54,720 bases of DNA, from positions 1-54,720 of the forward strand of contig JAERST010000006.1 in assembly GCA_016845365.1 (NCBI GenBank), given 5' to 3'. The notes under the pieces are model-generated. The model was not told the DNA's origin. It did no database searches and saw only the letters and a list, made by a program, of their open reading frames with translations. Of this stretch, positions 17,742 through 25,372 are shown in pieces. The translations under genes were made by a program, and so were the position numbers. Positions within the stretch are counted from its first letter, which is position 1; every line of letters starts with the position of its first letter. Source of the DNA: Methanobacteriota archaeon (GTDB lineage: Archaea; Thermoplasmatota; Poseidoniia; Poseidoniales; Thalassarchaeaceae).

Positions 17742-18547
17742 GTCTGGATTTGACGGTGCTGAAACGTGAGGCGAGCCTCGCGATCGGCCTCGTCATCTTA
17801 CTGCTCGGCTCGATGACCATCGCCACCGGCTCGTACCCGCCGATGGTCGTCGTTGAATCCGGCTCGATGATGCACGATAACGAGCATGGCTCGGTCGGCG
17901 CCATCGACCCAGGCGACCTCGTTCTCGTCATGGCGCCCGAACGCCACACTATCATCACCTTTGCAGAGGCTACCGAACAGGGTGGGGAACACGAGGGATA
18001 TTCCACGCACGGAATGCCAGGCGATGTCATCATCTTCAGCAAGAACGGAGGTAGCGACACTCCGGTAATTCACCGCGCCCTGCTCAAGGCTGTAGCCAAT
18101 CCAAACGGGGGTTGGGATGTCCCCGGAACGGATATTGTAGGCGCGGAAACCATCACGGTCGAACTCGATTACGATTGCTTCCACGGCAATTCAAAACTCA
18201 CGGTTCGCGATTGGACTCCGACTCACGAAGGATACATCACGACCGGCGATAACCGCTGGAGCAATGGTTGCAATTACGACCAATTATCGCTGAAAGACGA
18301 GCACGGGAATCTCGTCACCGCCGTCAAGGATGAATGGATAATGGGCGTCGCTTCCCTCGAAATTCCTTGGGTCGGCGCTGTCAAACTCTACGCCAGTGGG
18401 ACCGCACACCAAGTAACTGGCAAAACCTGGGCAAACCTCGCTGTTCTCGTGGCGGTTTTGATTTCGGCACCGGTCGTCGTCGAGATGATTACCGACCGGA
18501 TTTCTTCGAGTAAGGAATCGGATTCTGACGAAGAGGAAGAAGAGTAG
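17738..18547 (+). CDS. Signal peptidase I (archaeal Sec11-like)
   Basis: This peptidase removes signal peptides from exported proteins. An N-terminal membrane helix (residues 13-30) is followed by VVVESGSMMHD, with Ser43 as nucleophile. Then come PVIHRAL with His112 and ITTGDNRW with Asp171, the Ser-His-Asp arrangement of archaeal and ER signal peptidases rather than the Ser-Lys dyad of bacteria. A second helix near residue 230 anchors the C-terminus, which ends in a run of Glu. At 269 residues it is larger than many, due to an insert between the Ser and His motifs. The ATG at 17738 overlaps the upstream stop by four bases. Confidence 0.88.
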   Translation: MSLDLTVLKREASLAIGLVILLLGSMTIATGSYPPMVVVESGSMMHDNEHGSVGAIDPGDLVLVMAPERHTIITFAEATEQGGEHEGYSTHGMPGDVIIFSKNGGSDTPVIHRALLKAVANPNGGWDVPGTDIVGAETITVELDYDCFHGNSKLTVRDWTPTHEGYITTGDNRWSNGCNYDQLSLKDEHGNLVTAVKDEWIMGVASLEIPWVGAVKLYASGTAHQVTGKTWANLAVLVAVLISAPVVVEMITDRISSSKESDSDEEEEE

Positions 18548-18558
18548 CCCTTCTGACT

Positions 18559-18650
18559 CACCACAGAGACACAGAGCGGTCACAAGTGGTTGTCAAACCG
18601 TGTGCTTCGTGTGCTCCGTGTGAGGAATGGTAGGTGGTGGGTGCGAGCTC
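18559..18650. repeat. Dispersed CACAGAG-type repeat in the gap after the signal peptidase gene
   Basis: CACCACAGAGACACAGAG at 18559-18576 is followed by GTGTGCTTCGTGTGCTCCGTGTGAGG. The reverse complement of the latter matches the CCTCACACGGAGCACAC units at 24.3-24.5 kb. The CACAGAG part also occurs at 32.6 kb. The element fills most of the gap between the convergent signal peptidase and site-2 protease genes. Confidence 0.7.
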
Positions 18651-18672
18651 TGCGAGAGGCTTGAACCACGGC

Positions 18673-20184
18673 TCAAACAAGCCGCGGTAGGATAATTGGA
18701 ATCGCGACGATGAAGAGTACAATCAGACTGCTCATCGAACTCAAGCGATTGGCCGCCCCCTCGATGCGCATCGGGTCAGCCCCTCTCATCACAAAGCGCA
18801 TGGTCGAGTGAGCAGCATCTCGGAACATATGACCGCCATCGAATGGAATCATCGGAATGAGATTGGCAAATCCAAGCAGGAAGTTAATCCAAGCGAGCCA
18901 GAAGAGGAAATCGAAGGCTGCGAGCATTCCTTCGGTCCCAATCGCGGAGGCGATTGGGCCGTCTCCAGCAGTCAACAGAGCTCGGTGTTCAAGCTGCATC
19001 GTGTGTCCCTCGAGAGCGATGGGCATTCCTAGTAATCCGAGTGGTGCGAACAGTAAGCCGAGGGTTTTCTGGGCTGGAGAGAATTGGTCATCGAAGATGA
19101 ATGTCCAACCCTCAACTCCGGCTGTATTCGAGCGAAGATTGCTGACGCCGACGAAGGCATCTCCCTGCTCAATACCAATTTCAGCCAATTGCTCTTCTAA
19201 TTCTGATGGTACGCAATCAGCCTGCTCTTCGCATCGATCCATCATGAATTGCCAACGGTCGGTGAAGGTGATTTCGATAACCCGTTGTTCAACTTCGCCA
19301 TGAGCTGCCGAACTCATGACTGTGAACTCGGCAGTCTCTCCGGATGAGTACGCCTTCATCGCTTCAGTGAATGAATCATAATCGACGACGCGGACTTCAT
19401 CGATGTGGGTGATGGTCTCGTATGGTTGTAAGCCCGCGTCTTTTGCTCCGGTGTCCTCGATAATCGCTGAAGCATGGACGCCGGGGTTCTCGGCAGCGAA
19501 TCCTGTTGCAGTTGCCGAGAGCAAAATCAGTACGATGAAAGTCGCAAGCAAATTGATCGAAGGACCCGCCGCGTACAATCGCATTCTCTCGCGGCGAGGA
19601 GCCCGCACAATCTCCTCATATTCGGGCTCCGCAAATGCACCAACAGGCAGCGGACCGGCGAGCAGTAGTCCGAATGAACGAATTTGCATGCCATGCGCGC
19701 GAGCCTGCAATCCGTGGCTATACTCGTGAATAACCAGAGCGATTACTAGCCCGATTACCGGCCACCAAAACGGCACAAAACTGGTCACACCCGGAATCAA
19801 AAGCAAGTCCGAAGCTGGCAGAACATTCTGTTGAGCCGGCGCCATCGCGGTAGAAATTGCAGCTAATACAATCAGCAAGATGACGCCGAACATGACAAGG
19901 AAACACAACCAAATCGAGAACTCGCCATAGGCTCTCCAAAAGCGGCGAGGTCTCGCCAAAGTTTCCAGCGCAACTTTTCCTCGACCCGTGCGTAACATCA
20001 GGATGATTCCCAGCACACGGGTCGCATTCCAGCGGTCCAGTGTCCCGTTATCTTCCAGAAGTCGCATGCTGAAATACCATCCAATGAGTAGTCCGGCCGC
20101 CCAGATTGGGAGCCAACCTCGGATGCCTGCCCAGAGGAGGATGGCAACGAAGAGAGTCTCGTTGAGGCTCAGCCCCTTTGCCAT
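18673..20184 (-). CDS. Site-2 protease family zinc metalloprotease (M50) with PDZ-like domain
   Basis: This is an integral membrane protease. The zinc-binding motif HEYSHG lies in a hydrophobic helix near residue 150. The third metal ligand motif NLIPMIPFDGGH lies near residue 450. Between them, AAGPSINLLATF is the usual helix after the active site, and a PDZ-like segment (DAGLQPYETITHID) spans about residues 245-300. A soluble region with Cys residues near 320-340 follows. The ATG at 20184 is chosen because the frame upstream is a low-complexity shadow of the next gene. The family cleaves membrane-bound regulators or signal-peptide remnants. It converges on the signal peptidase gene. Confidence 0.88.
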   Translation of the reverse strand: MAKGLSLNETLFVAILLWAGIRGWLPIWAAGLLIGWYFSMRLLEDNGTLDRWNATRVLGIILMLRTGRGKVALETLARPRRFWRAYGEFSIWLCFLVMFGVILLIVLAAISTAMAPAQQNVLPASDLLLIPGVTSFVPFWWPVIGLVIALVIHEYSHGLQARAHGMQIRSFGLLLAGPLPVGAFAEPEYEEIVRAPRRERMRLYAAGPSINLLATFIVLILLSATATGFAAENPGVHASAIIEDTGAKDAGLQPYETITHIDEVRVVDYDSFTEAMKAYSSGETAEFTVMSSAAHGEVEQRVIEITFTDRWQFMMDRCEEQADCVPSELEEQLAEIGIEQGDAFVGVSNLRSNTAGVEGWTFIFDDQFSPAQKTLGLLFAPLGLLGMPIALEGHTMQLEHRALLTAGDGPIASAIGTEGMLAAFDFLFWLAWINFLLGFANLIPMIPFDGGHMFRDAAHSTMRFVMRGADPMRIEGAANRLSSMSSLIVLFIVAIPIILPRLV

Positions 20185-20266
20185 GAAACGCGGTCGACAA
20201 GGACCCCACTTGAACTCTCGTGACCCCCTGCGTAACTGACTTGACCTCAGGCAGAGTCGATGGGTT

Positions 20267-20461
20267 GTGGCCGAGGAGAGCGATATTGCTGAGCGCAGAC
20301 GATTGCGTGAGATGGATAGGCTACGTCGGGAGGCTGAAGCGATTGCTCGTCTGCTTCGACAGGCTCGCCTCGATGGTATACGCGAAGATATCGAGACTGC
20401 AAAGGCTCGGCTCGAGGCGGCGGAAGCAAGACTTGAGAGTAAGCGTAGTGAAAGCGAATGA
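20267..20461 (+). CDS. Small predicted coiled-coil protein
   Basis: This 64-codon frame begins with GTG. It encodes a Leu, Arg, Glu and Ala-rich chain with heptad spacing of Leu and Ile (RLREMDRLRREAEAIARLL). It is predicted to be a single long helix with no Gly or Pro in the core. It fills the gap between the divergent site-2 protease and the convergent Hjc gene, and the longer minus-strand frame across it is Ser/Arg-rich junk. No family is recognised. It could pair with a partner protein through its coiled coil, but nothing shows which. Confidence 0.5.
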   Translation: MAEESDIAERRRLREMDRLRREAEAIARLLRQARLDGIREDIETAKARLEAAEARLESKRSESE

Positions 20462-20482
20462 ATGGGCCTTGGTTTCGCGCTT

Positions 20483-21085
20483 TCAACTGCTAGCTTCGCT
20501 AGCAGATGTTGATTCGAGTAGTTCGCGGTAGATGTTTGCGGCGCTCGTTGGAGTCTCGATTGAGCGAGCGCCGTCGGAGCGACTGATGAGTGCGAGGAAT
20601 CTGTGTAATGGCATTCCATCGTGCCAATTCAGGTAAGGCGCTCCGTTGCGGGTGAGTGGAACGTCGGGGATGCTGCGGGCTAGAACTCGTAATTTTCCGG
20701 TCAAGCCCTCGACGGGGACTTTCATCACCCGCCAACTATCGCCTCTGACGCCCTTTAGTCGGAAGGCGTAGAGTGGTAGTAAGCCGCACCTTTCGCCGGT
20801 AGTCAGCAGGGCTTCGTACTGCTCTTTGGTGCGGCCCGAGAGGTAGATTCGATCTGTCTTCGAGGATTTTACCTCGATTGGCATGCACATATCTCCGCGC
20901 AGGGCGAGGATGTCGCCTGTGCCTTCCGAGCCGCTGCCGGGCGCGCGGACGACAAGGAATGGGCGCTGACAAACCTGCATGGCGCGCGCGCGTTCAACTT
21001 CGGTGCACGAGCGCGTGATGGCGATGACACCCTTGCGCTCGCCGGCCAAAACCGAGCGCAATTCGCGCTCGTACACCCCACTCAT
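20483..21085 (-). CDS. hjc: Holliday junction resolvase, Hjc-like
   Basis: This archaeal nuclease cuts four-way DNA junctions during recombination. The catalytic pattern is visible: Glu in YERELRSVL at the N-terminus, GSEGTGDILAL with the Asp, and IEVKSSK with the Glu-x-Lys pair. The N-terminal part also contains FLVVRAPGSG, as expected for Hjc. At 200 residues it is longer than typical Hjc proteins of about 130-140. The extra C-terminal 80 residues have no clear motif, apart from a segment reading YLNWHDGMPLHRFLALI. The ATG at 21085 opposes the start of a RuvC/YqgF-like gene, and the two share an upstream gap of about 50 bases. Confidence 0.88.
   Translation of the reverse strand: MSGVYERELRSVLAGERKGVIAITRSCTEVERARAMQVCQRPFLVVRAPGSGSEGTGDILALRGDMCMPIEVKSSKTDRIYLSGRTKEQYEALLTTGERCGLLPLYAFRLKGVRGDSWRVMKVPVEGLTGKLRVLARSIPDVPLTRNGAPYLNWHDGMPLHRFLALISRSDGARSIETPTSAANIYRELLESTSASEASS
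20487..20505. terminator. Hairpin at the convergent gene ends of the coiled-coil and hjc genes
   Basis: CTGCTAG at 20487-20493 pairs with CTAGCAG at 20499-20505 around a five-base loop. It lies in the last codons of hjc and just after the small coiled-coil gene, a place where a shared terminator would be expected. No T-run follows, so the role is inferred. Confidence 0.35.
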
Positions 21086-21138
21086 GCGTCGAGCGTATTG
21101 TCAGGGTTCTTGACGACATCGCTCGACGCAGGCTCTTA

Positions 21139-22023
21139 GTGCGCCGTTTCGAGGTTTGGAGTGGAAATCGGCGCGAAGTAGTTCGTGAATTGCGCGCTAC
21201 TGGCCAAATCGCCTTCGTTGGTGATTCGAGAACAGCAACGATTGAAGGGGAGGCGCATCACTCCCGAATCGTGGCAGAGGTCGCGGTCCGCACCGATGAT
21301 TTTCGCTTGGCCTACAGGCTACTCGACCGATTGCGCGATTCGGGCATCGAACATGTGCAAATCGACCCCCAACATCCTGTTCCGAGCGGGGTCGACTATT
21401 GGATCGGCTCGCACGCTGAAGTCGGTCGAGATGAAGACCAGCGAGGAGTCGGATGCGCGGTTGAGGAAATCGACTCGGTAATCGGCTCAATCCTGAACCG
21501 AATGCGAGCTGGCGAACAAGTCCAGCGCATCTGCTTCGGCATCGACCCTGGACCACGTCCTGGATTAGCATGGCTTGCCGATGGCCGTCCCGCAGGATCG
21601 AGTCAAATGGAATCCGTCGACGCGACAGTCGACAAAGTGATGGAGATTCTCGGCGATATCCGACCGGCCGAGTCAGTAGTCCGAATCGGCGACGGCGCCC
21701 GCACAATCTCCTCGCGCATCGCCAATGTCTGTCTCGCGCGAGGACTCGCAGTGCAATTCGTCGACGAGCGCTCGACATCACGCGGCTCGCGTCATGACCA
21801 CGTCAGCGCCGCGCGCACAATCTGCTCCCTCGAAGGCATCCCGGTCACCCAACGCCTGCAAGTTATCCCAACCGAGGGAGAGGTTCGAGAAATTCAGCGC
21901 CGCAGTCGCCGTATTGCAGAAGGCAGACTAACGATTCCAGCCGGCCTCGCCCGCGCAGTAGCAGTCGGCCGTCTAACCCTCAGCGAAGCGGTCGAACTCC
22001 ACATCGATTCTCTCGACCGCTGA
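21139..22023 (+). CDS. Putative RNase H-fold (RuvC/YqgF-like) protein
   Basis: The 294 residues have no full-length match that I can name. Residues 135-150 read CFGIDPGPRPGLAW, the typical first strand of RuvC/YqgF-type RNase H folds with a catalytic Asp. Later come VQFVDERSTSRGSRHDHVSAARTI, which recalls the Asp-Glu-Arg and His/Asp...Ala-Ala motifs of YqgF/RuvX and RuvC nucleases. The first 120 residues look like a separate alpha/beta domain with an acidic pocket. The gene is divergent from hjc, sharing its promoter gap, which supports a role in DNA recombination or repair. The start is GTG at 21139. Nuclease activity is inferred, not shown. Confidence 0.6.
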   Translation: MRRFEVWSGNRREVVRELRATGQIAFVGDSRTATIEGEAHHSRIVAEVAVRTDDFRLAYRLLDRLRDSGIEHVQIDPQHPVPSGVDYWIGSHAEVGRDEDQRGVGCAVEEIDSVIGSILNRMRAGEQVQRICFGIDPGPRPGLAWLADGRPAGSSQMESVDATVDKVMEILGDIRPAESVVRIGDGARTISSRIANVCLARGLAVQFVDERSTSRGSRHDHVSAARTICSLEGIPVTQRLQVIPTEGEVREIQRRSRRIAEGRLTIPAGLARAVAVGRLTLSEAVELHIDSLDR

Positions 22024-22035
22024 GTCAAGATTCAA

Positions 22036-22677
22036 TCAAGGATACTTTCCGCGTCGGAAAGCTCGAGTCCGATCAATTCCAGGGAATCTATCCTCGGACT
22101 CGCGATAAACCGTCTTCATATTATTGAGGAAATTATTGTCATCGGTAACAATCAGCACCATATCGACGCCGGGGTCCTCTCCCTCATCCATCCATGCGAG
22201 GACGATCTCCATCGTCATCCGAGCACCCTCACGGTGAGGATACGCAAAGACATCCATGCTCACCGGCGGCATAACAAGCGTAGTTCGATTCTTTATCGAT
22301 TCAATTTGCTCAAACATCGAAGCATAGGATTGCTTCAACAAATCCCGCCTGAAATTATCCTGATTCGGCCGTCTACAATCCGGCCCGACCACATGAACCA
22401 GATTCTCGAATGGCAAATTGAACCCAGAAGTGGTCACGGCTTCGCCGACGCCGCATGGCTGCAAATTCTCCTTGCGGCGCTCAACAGCAATCCCATGACA
22501 GAATTCACGCAGTTCCGGCCCTGCCTTTTGGTGAATCTTCTCATCCAAGCCTTCGCGTCCGGCGAGGCGGTTGTTGGCGGTGGTCACGAGCACATCACCT
22601 TCGACACGCAAGATGTTGCCGTAGAGAACGCGGACTTGTCCATACTTGCATTCACGCACGATGACGGTCTCGACCAT
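22036..22677 (-). CDS. Macro-domain (ADP-ribose binding) protein
   Basis: The macro domain is clear. EGDVLVTTANNRLAG is the adenine and distal-ribose binding start, with EGLDEKIHQKAG after it. CGVGEAVTTSGFNLP and the VHVVGPDCR strand follow. Near residue 140, PPVSMDVFAYPHREGARM matches the phosphate-binding loop SxGxFxxP. Family members remove ADP-ribose from proteins or nucleic acids, or bind ADP-ribose metabolites. The protein has 213 residues with a short Arg-rich tail. The ATG at 22677 faces the Lrp-type gene across about 116 bases. It converges on the RuvC-like gene. Confidence 0.88.
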   Translation of the reverse strand: MVETVIVRECKYGQVRVLYGNILRVEGDVLVTTANNRLAGREGLDEKIHQKAGPELREFCHGIAVERRKENLQPCGVGEAVTTSGFNLPFENLVHVVGPDCRRPNQDNFRRDLLKQSYASMFEQIESIKNRTTLVMPPVSMDVFAYPHREGARMTMEIVLAWMDEGEDPGVDMVLIVTDDNNFLNNMKTVYRESEDRFPGIDRTRAFRRGKYP

Positions 22678-22793
22678 ACAGATGCGAGAAGGGGCCGCCC
22701 GCTATCACCCCTTCGTCCGATGATTCTTGCAAAACAACGTCCTGCTACGCCGTCAAAGGGTTCATCCCCACGAAGCCCCCCCATGCTGATACA

Positions 22794-23027
22794 ATGTCCG
22801 TTGGATATGTGCTAATCAATGTCGAACCGGGTTCGGAATTCGCAGTTTTTGAGACGGCCTCGAGCTTGCCTTTCGTGGTCGATGCAAACCTGCTGTTTGG
22901 AGACCACGATTTGATTCTGAAAATCGAGGCCGCCAACATGGGTGAAATCGCTAGATTGGTCGTCGATTCCATCCGCTCAATCGAGGGTGTTTCCAACACC
23001 AAAACCCTCGCTTGCGCCGAATTGTGA
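22794..23027 (+). CDS. Stand-alone Lrp/AsnC ligand-binding (RAM) domain protein
   Basis: The 77 residues consist only of a RAM (AsnC C-terminal) domain. Visible are GYVLINVEPGSE, the VVDANLLFGDHDLILKIEA core and the final RSIEGVSNTKTL. No helix-turn-helix is present. Archaeal genomes often encode such free-standing domains, which can bind amino acids and mix with full-length Lrp regulators. The ATG at 22794 has no strong ribosome binding site. It stands 131 bases upstream of the MC1 gene on the same strand, with a small inverted repeat (CCCCTTT/AAAGGGG) just after its stop. Confidence 0.85.
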   Translation: MSVGYVLINVEPGSEFAVFETASSLPFVVDANLLFGDHDLILKIEAANMGEIARLVVDSIRSIEGVSNTKTLACAEL

Positions 23028-23141
23028 GTAATTTTTCCCCTTTCAAAGGGGCCTCGGAATCTCAGAAAAGGTGCTCACAGCGGCGCAGTAATGCGTTTAT
23101 CCGCCTCAAACTTCATAATCTCTCCGAGTGGCCCGCTTTGC

Positions 23142-23148
23142 GGAGGTG
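23142..23148 (+). promoter_or_regulatory. Strong ribosome binding site of the MC1 gene
   Basis: GGAGGTG lies nine bases before the ATG at 23158. It decides that start over an in-frame ATG at 23128, which would add ten residues absent from known MC1 proteins. Confidence 0.75.
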
Positions 23149-23157
23149 CATAAATCA

Positions 23158-23421
23158 ATGTCTGATAAGAAATACTTCGTTTTGATGGAGGGAGGCCAGG
23201 ACACAGCCCAGGTCTTCGTCAGCAAGCAGCCTCGCGGTGCGGCCCTAAAGGCAGCAACTCGCGGCCACACTGACATCCAGTTGCGCGAGCGCGGCACGAA
23301 CAAGGTACACTGCTTCGTCGGCTCGACCGCAATGGTCGACAAGCCGGCAAACGGCCCTGCTTGGCTCCCTGCTAAGATCAAGAAAGCCAACGTGAAGAAG
23401 ACCGGTATCACACACCTCTGA
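23158..23421 (+). CDS. Chromosomal protein MC1 (DNA-bending, non-histone)
   Basis: MC1 is a small basic DNA-bending protein that compacts archaeal DNA, known from Methanosarcina and haloarchaea. The 87 residues contain the family core: KKYFVLMEGG at the start, VFVSKQPRGAALKAA, ELRERGTNKVHCFVG-like positions, and the Lys-rich C-terminus (PAKIKKANVKKTG). It has the usual length and many Lys and Arg. A strong GGAGGTG site precedes it. A stable hairpin follows about 50 bases after the stop, so it is probably transcribed as a single, abundant message. The AT-rich stretch at 23091-23120 may hold the promoter. Confidence 0.9.
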   Translation: MSDKKYFVLMEGGQDTAQVFVSKQPRGAALKAATRGHTDIQLRERGTNKVHCFVGSTAMVDKPANGPAWLPAKIKKANVKKTGITHL

Positions 23422-23469
23422 TTTTTCAGAGAGCGTCGGTCTTTTGAGCGATTGAGCTGAATTACGTAA

Positions 23470-23514
23470 CCCCGCCTGCGATACGTTCTGCGTATGCGCG
23501 GGCGGGGGATTTTA
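23470..23514 (+). terminator. Long GC-rich hairpin followed by ATTTTAT, downstream of MC1
   Basis: CCCCGCC at 23470-23476 pairs with GGCGGGG at 23501-23507. Inside, ATACG pairs with CGTAT around a TTCTG loop. The stem is followed by ATTTTAT. It suits a terminator for the MC1 transcript. The next gene starts more than 100 bases later. Confidence 0.6.
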
Positions 23515-23625
23515 TCGAATGCGAGTAGGCTGTTTTTACCTGTAGTAAACACTACTCGGTGTGTTCTATTTCACTTGTTGATTGAAGTACGGCGCGCGAT
23601 AGCCATCGGGTGCTGAGGTGAGTTC

Positions 23626-24285
23626 GTGGAATCGTTGAGTCGGCTTCATGCGTCGTATTATTCTAAGCAAGAGGAGATTGCGAATGTCATCACTCATGGC
23701 CTCGGTGTTCTCCTCGCTATCGTCGGCCTCTGGTTCCTGATTCGGGAGTCTCAGGTGACTGGAGATTGGTGGAAGGTTGGGTCGAGCATTACCTTTGGTC
23801 TGTGCATGATCGCATGTTATCTCTGCTCGACCCTTTACCATGCGGTGACTAGTCTTGAGTTGAAACACCGCATGAGAATTGCCGACCATATCGGCATCTA
23901 CCTGATGATTGCAGGTTCCTACACTCCCTTCTTGCTCGTTACGATGAGGGGGTGGATTGGATGGACCTATTTCGTCATCATTTGGGGCTGTGCGGTGGTT
24001 GGCATCGTCATGCGATTGTGGAACCGCAGTGTGCCGAATTATGTCTCTGCGGTTCCTTATGTTGTGATGGGATGGGCAGCAGTTTTTGCCATCAAACCCT
24101 TGTTTGATGCGATTGGCTGGGAAGGGATTAGCCTCGTGCTTCTTGGTGGTGTATTCTACTCGGTCGGTGTTGCTTTCTATGTGGCCGACCGCGTTCCGTT
24201 TAACCACGCGATTTGGCATCTGTGGGTGCTCGCTGGGAGCATCGCTCACTACTTCGCGATACTCAATTCGGTCATTGGTGCCTGA
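23626..24285 (+). CDS. Hemolysin III / PAQR-family membrane protein
   Basis: This seven-helix membrane protein has 219 residues. It shows the family's conserved points: EEIANVITHGLG in the first helix, CSTLYHAV with the metal-binding Ser and His, DHIGIYLMIAGSYTPF, and the C-terminal HAIWHLWVLAGSIAHYFAIL with paired His residues. HlyIII/PAQR proteins bind zinc and are thought to act as hydrolases on membrane lipids; the exact role here is unknown. The start is GTG at 23626 with GAGGTGAG upstream. It is the last gene before a repeat-bearing gap. Confidence 0.85.
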   Translation: MESLSRLHASYYSKQEEIANVITHGLGVLLAIVGLWFLIRESQVTGDWWKVGSSITFGLCMIACYLCSTLYHAVTSLELKHRMRIADHIGIYLMIAGSYTPFLLVTMRGWIGWTYFVIIWGCAVVGIVMRLWNRSVPNYVSAVPYVVMGWAAVFAIKPLFDAIGWEGISLVLLGGVFYSVGVAFYVADRVPFNHAIWHLWVLAGSIAHYFAILNSVIGA

Positions 24286-24605
24286 TTTCCCTCTCGCAGC
24301 GCACGCTGCGACCGCAGCAGCTGAGCACGTTGCCCGCCCACCACCGACCGTACCTCAAACGGAGCACACAGAGCACACAGCGTGCTCATCGGTCGCTTAG
24401 CGGACGATGCGACCGAGGTTGCTGAGCACGCTGCCCGCCCGCCACCGACCGTTCCTCACACGGAGCACACAAGGCACACAGTGTGACAACACTCTCCCCC
24501 GAGCACCCTTCACGGCTCCACCATCGGCGAACTACCGAGACGTTCCCAGGAAATATTACTCAGCAAGGCGGCGCAGCCGCCGTCAGAGTCGACGCCGATT
24601 GCGGT
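24286..24605. other. Repeat-bearing gap between hlyIII and sdhB ends
   Basis: This 320-base gap lies between two genes whose ends face each other. It holds the two 64-base repeat copies listed separately and, nearer the sdhB end, a small hairpin GGCGGC-GCA-GCCGCC at 24567-24581. I see no gene here. Frames that cross it read into the opposite strand of sdhB and have the composition of shadow frames. Confidence 0.6.
24321..24485. repeat. Two direct copies of a 64-base repeat, 101 bases apart
   Basis: The copies at 24321-24384 and 24422-24485 start with CTGAGCACG and end in GGAGCACACA...CACAG. They differ at only a few positions. The CCTCACACGGAGCACAC part is shared in inverted orientation with 18.6 kb. 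The arrangement suggests copies of one dispersed intergenic element. Confidence 0.8.
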
Positions 24606-25370
24606 TCATCCACGCAAGCCGAGTTTGCGTGTGATGAGAGCAATCGGGTCATAATATTCTGTTACGACGCGCTCTTTGAGTGGAATGATCGCATTGTCTG
24701 TGATATTGATTCCAGCCGGACAAACCTCAGTGCAGCACTTGGTGATATTACAGTAGCCGATGCCGAAATCCTCCTTGATTTCGGGAATACGATTCTGAGT
24801 ATCCAGAGGATGCATCTCCAATCCTGCGAGGCGAACGAAGAAGCGTGGCCCTGCGAATTCGTCGTATTTTTTGTGCTCGCGAAGAACGTGACAGGTGTTG
24901 ACACACAACATACACTCGATACAAGCGCGGAACTCTTGGATTCGGTCTGCCTCTTCTTGCTTGAACTCCCAATCCATTTCTTTTGGCCCTTTGACTGGAA
25001 CCATCTTCCGGTTCATCTCGTAAGCCCACGAAAGGTCGGTAACGAGGTCCTTGGTAATCGGGAAAGCCTGCATTGGCTTGACCGTGACCGGCTCTCCCTC
25101 AGGAGTCTCTTCCATGATGTCCTCCATTCGGGTCATGCACATCAGGCGCGGCATTCCGTTGACTTCTGCGCTGCATGAGCCGCACTTGCCCGCCTTGCAA
25201 TTCCAGCGACATGACAAGTCGGGGGCGTGCTCGGCTTGAATTCGGTGAATGACGTCGAGCACGACCATTCCCTCATCCATTTCGACGGTGTAATCCACCA
25301 TCTTTCCAAGCGCATCACCGTCGCCGTCGCCGACGCCGCGGAATACTCTGAAAGTGACATTCTCCGCCAT
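24606..25370 (-). CDS. sdhB: Succinate dehydrogenase iron-sulfur subunit
   Basis: The 254 residues carry three cluster motifs. CRWNCKAGKCGSCS with a later Cys forms the [2Fe-2S] plant-type site near residues 56-80. CIECMLCVNTC near residue 150 binds [4Fe-4S], and CNITKCCTEVCPAGI near residue 215 fits the third cluster. It passes electrons from the flavoprotein to the membrane anchor in the TCA cycle and respiratory chain. The ATG at 25370 is two bases after the sdhA stop on the same strand. The start MAENVTFRVFRG is usual for this subgroup, which resembles the mycobacterial Sdh1 type. Confidence 0.93.
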   Translation of the reverse strand: MAENVTFRVFRGVGDGDGDALGKMVDYTVEMDEGMVVLDVIHRIQAEHAPDLSCRWNCKAGKCGSCSAEVNGMPRLMCMTRMEDIMEETPEGEPVTVKPMQAFPITKDLVTDLSWAYEMNRKMVPVKGPKEMDWEFKQEEADRIQEFRACIECMLCVNTCHVLREHKKYDEFAGPRFFVRLAGLEMHPLDTQNRIPEIKEDFGIGYCNITKCCTEVCPAGINITDNAIIPLKERVVTEYYDPIALITRKLGLRG

Positions 25371-25372
25371 CT

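Noticed and set aside
20185-20619. N-terminal extension of the site-2 protease by 145 residues
   Set aside because: The extension is Ser/Arg/Leu low-complexity text antisense to the small coiled-coil gene; the membrane protein proper starts at ATG 20184.
23566-24249. 227-codon frame antisense to the hemolysin III gene
   Set aside because: Asn/His/Pro-rich composition without hydrophobic core, fully antisense to a well-conserved gene.
24483-25178. 231-codon plus-strand frame across the gap and sdhB
   Set aside because: Antisense to sdhB, whose three cluster motifs are unmistakable.
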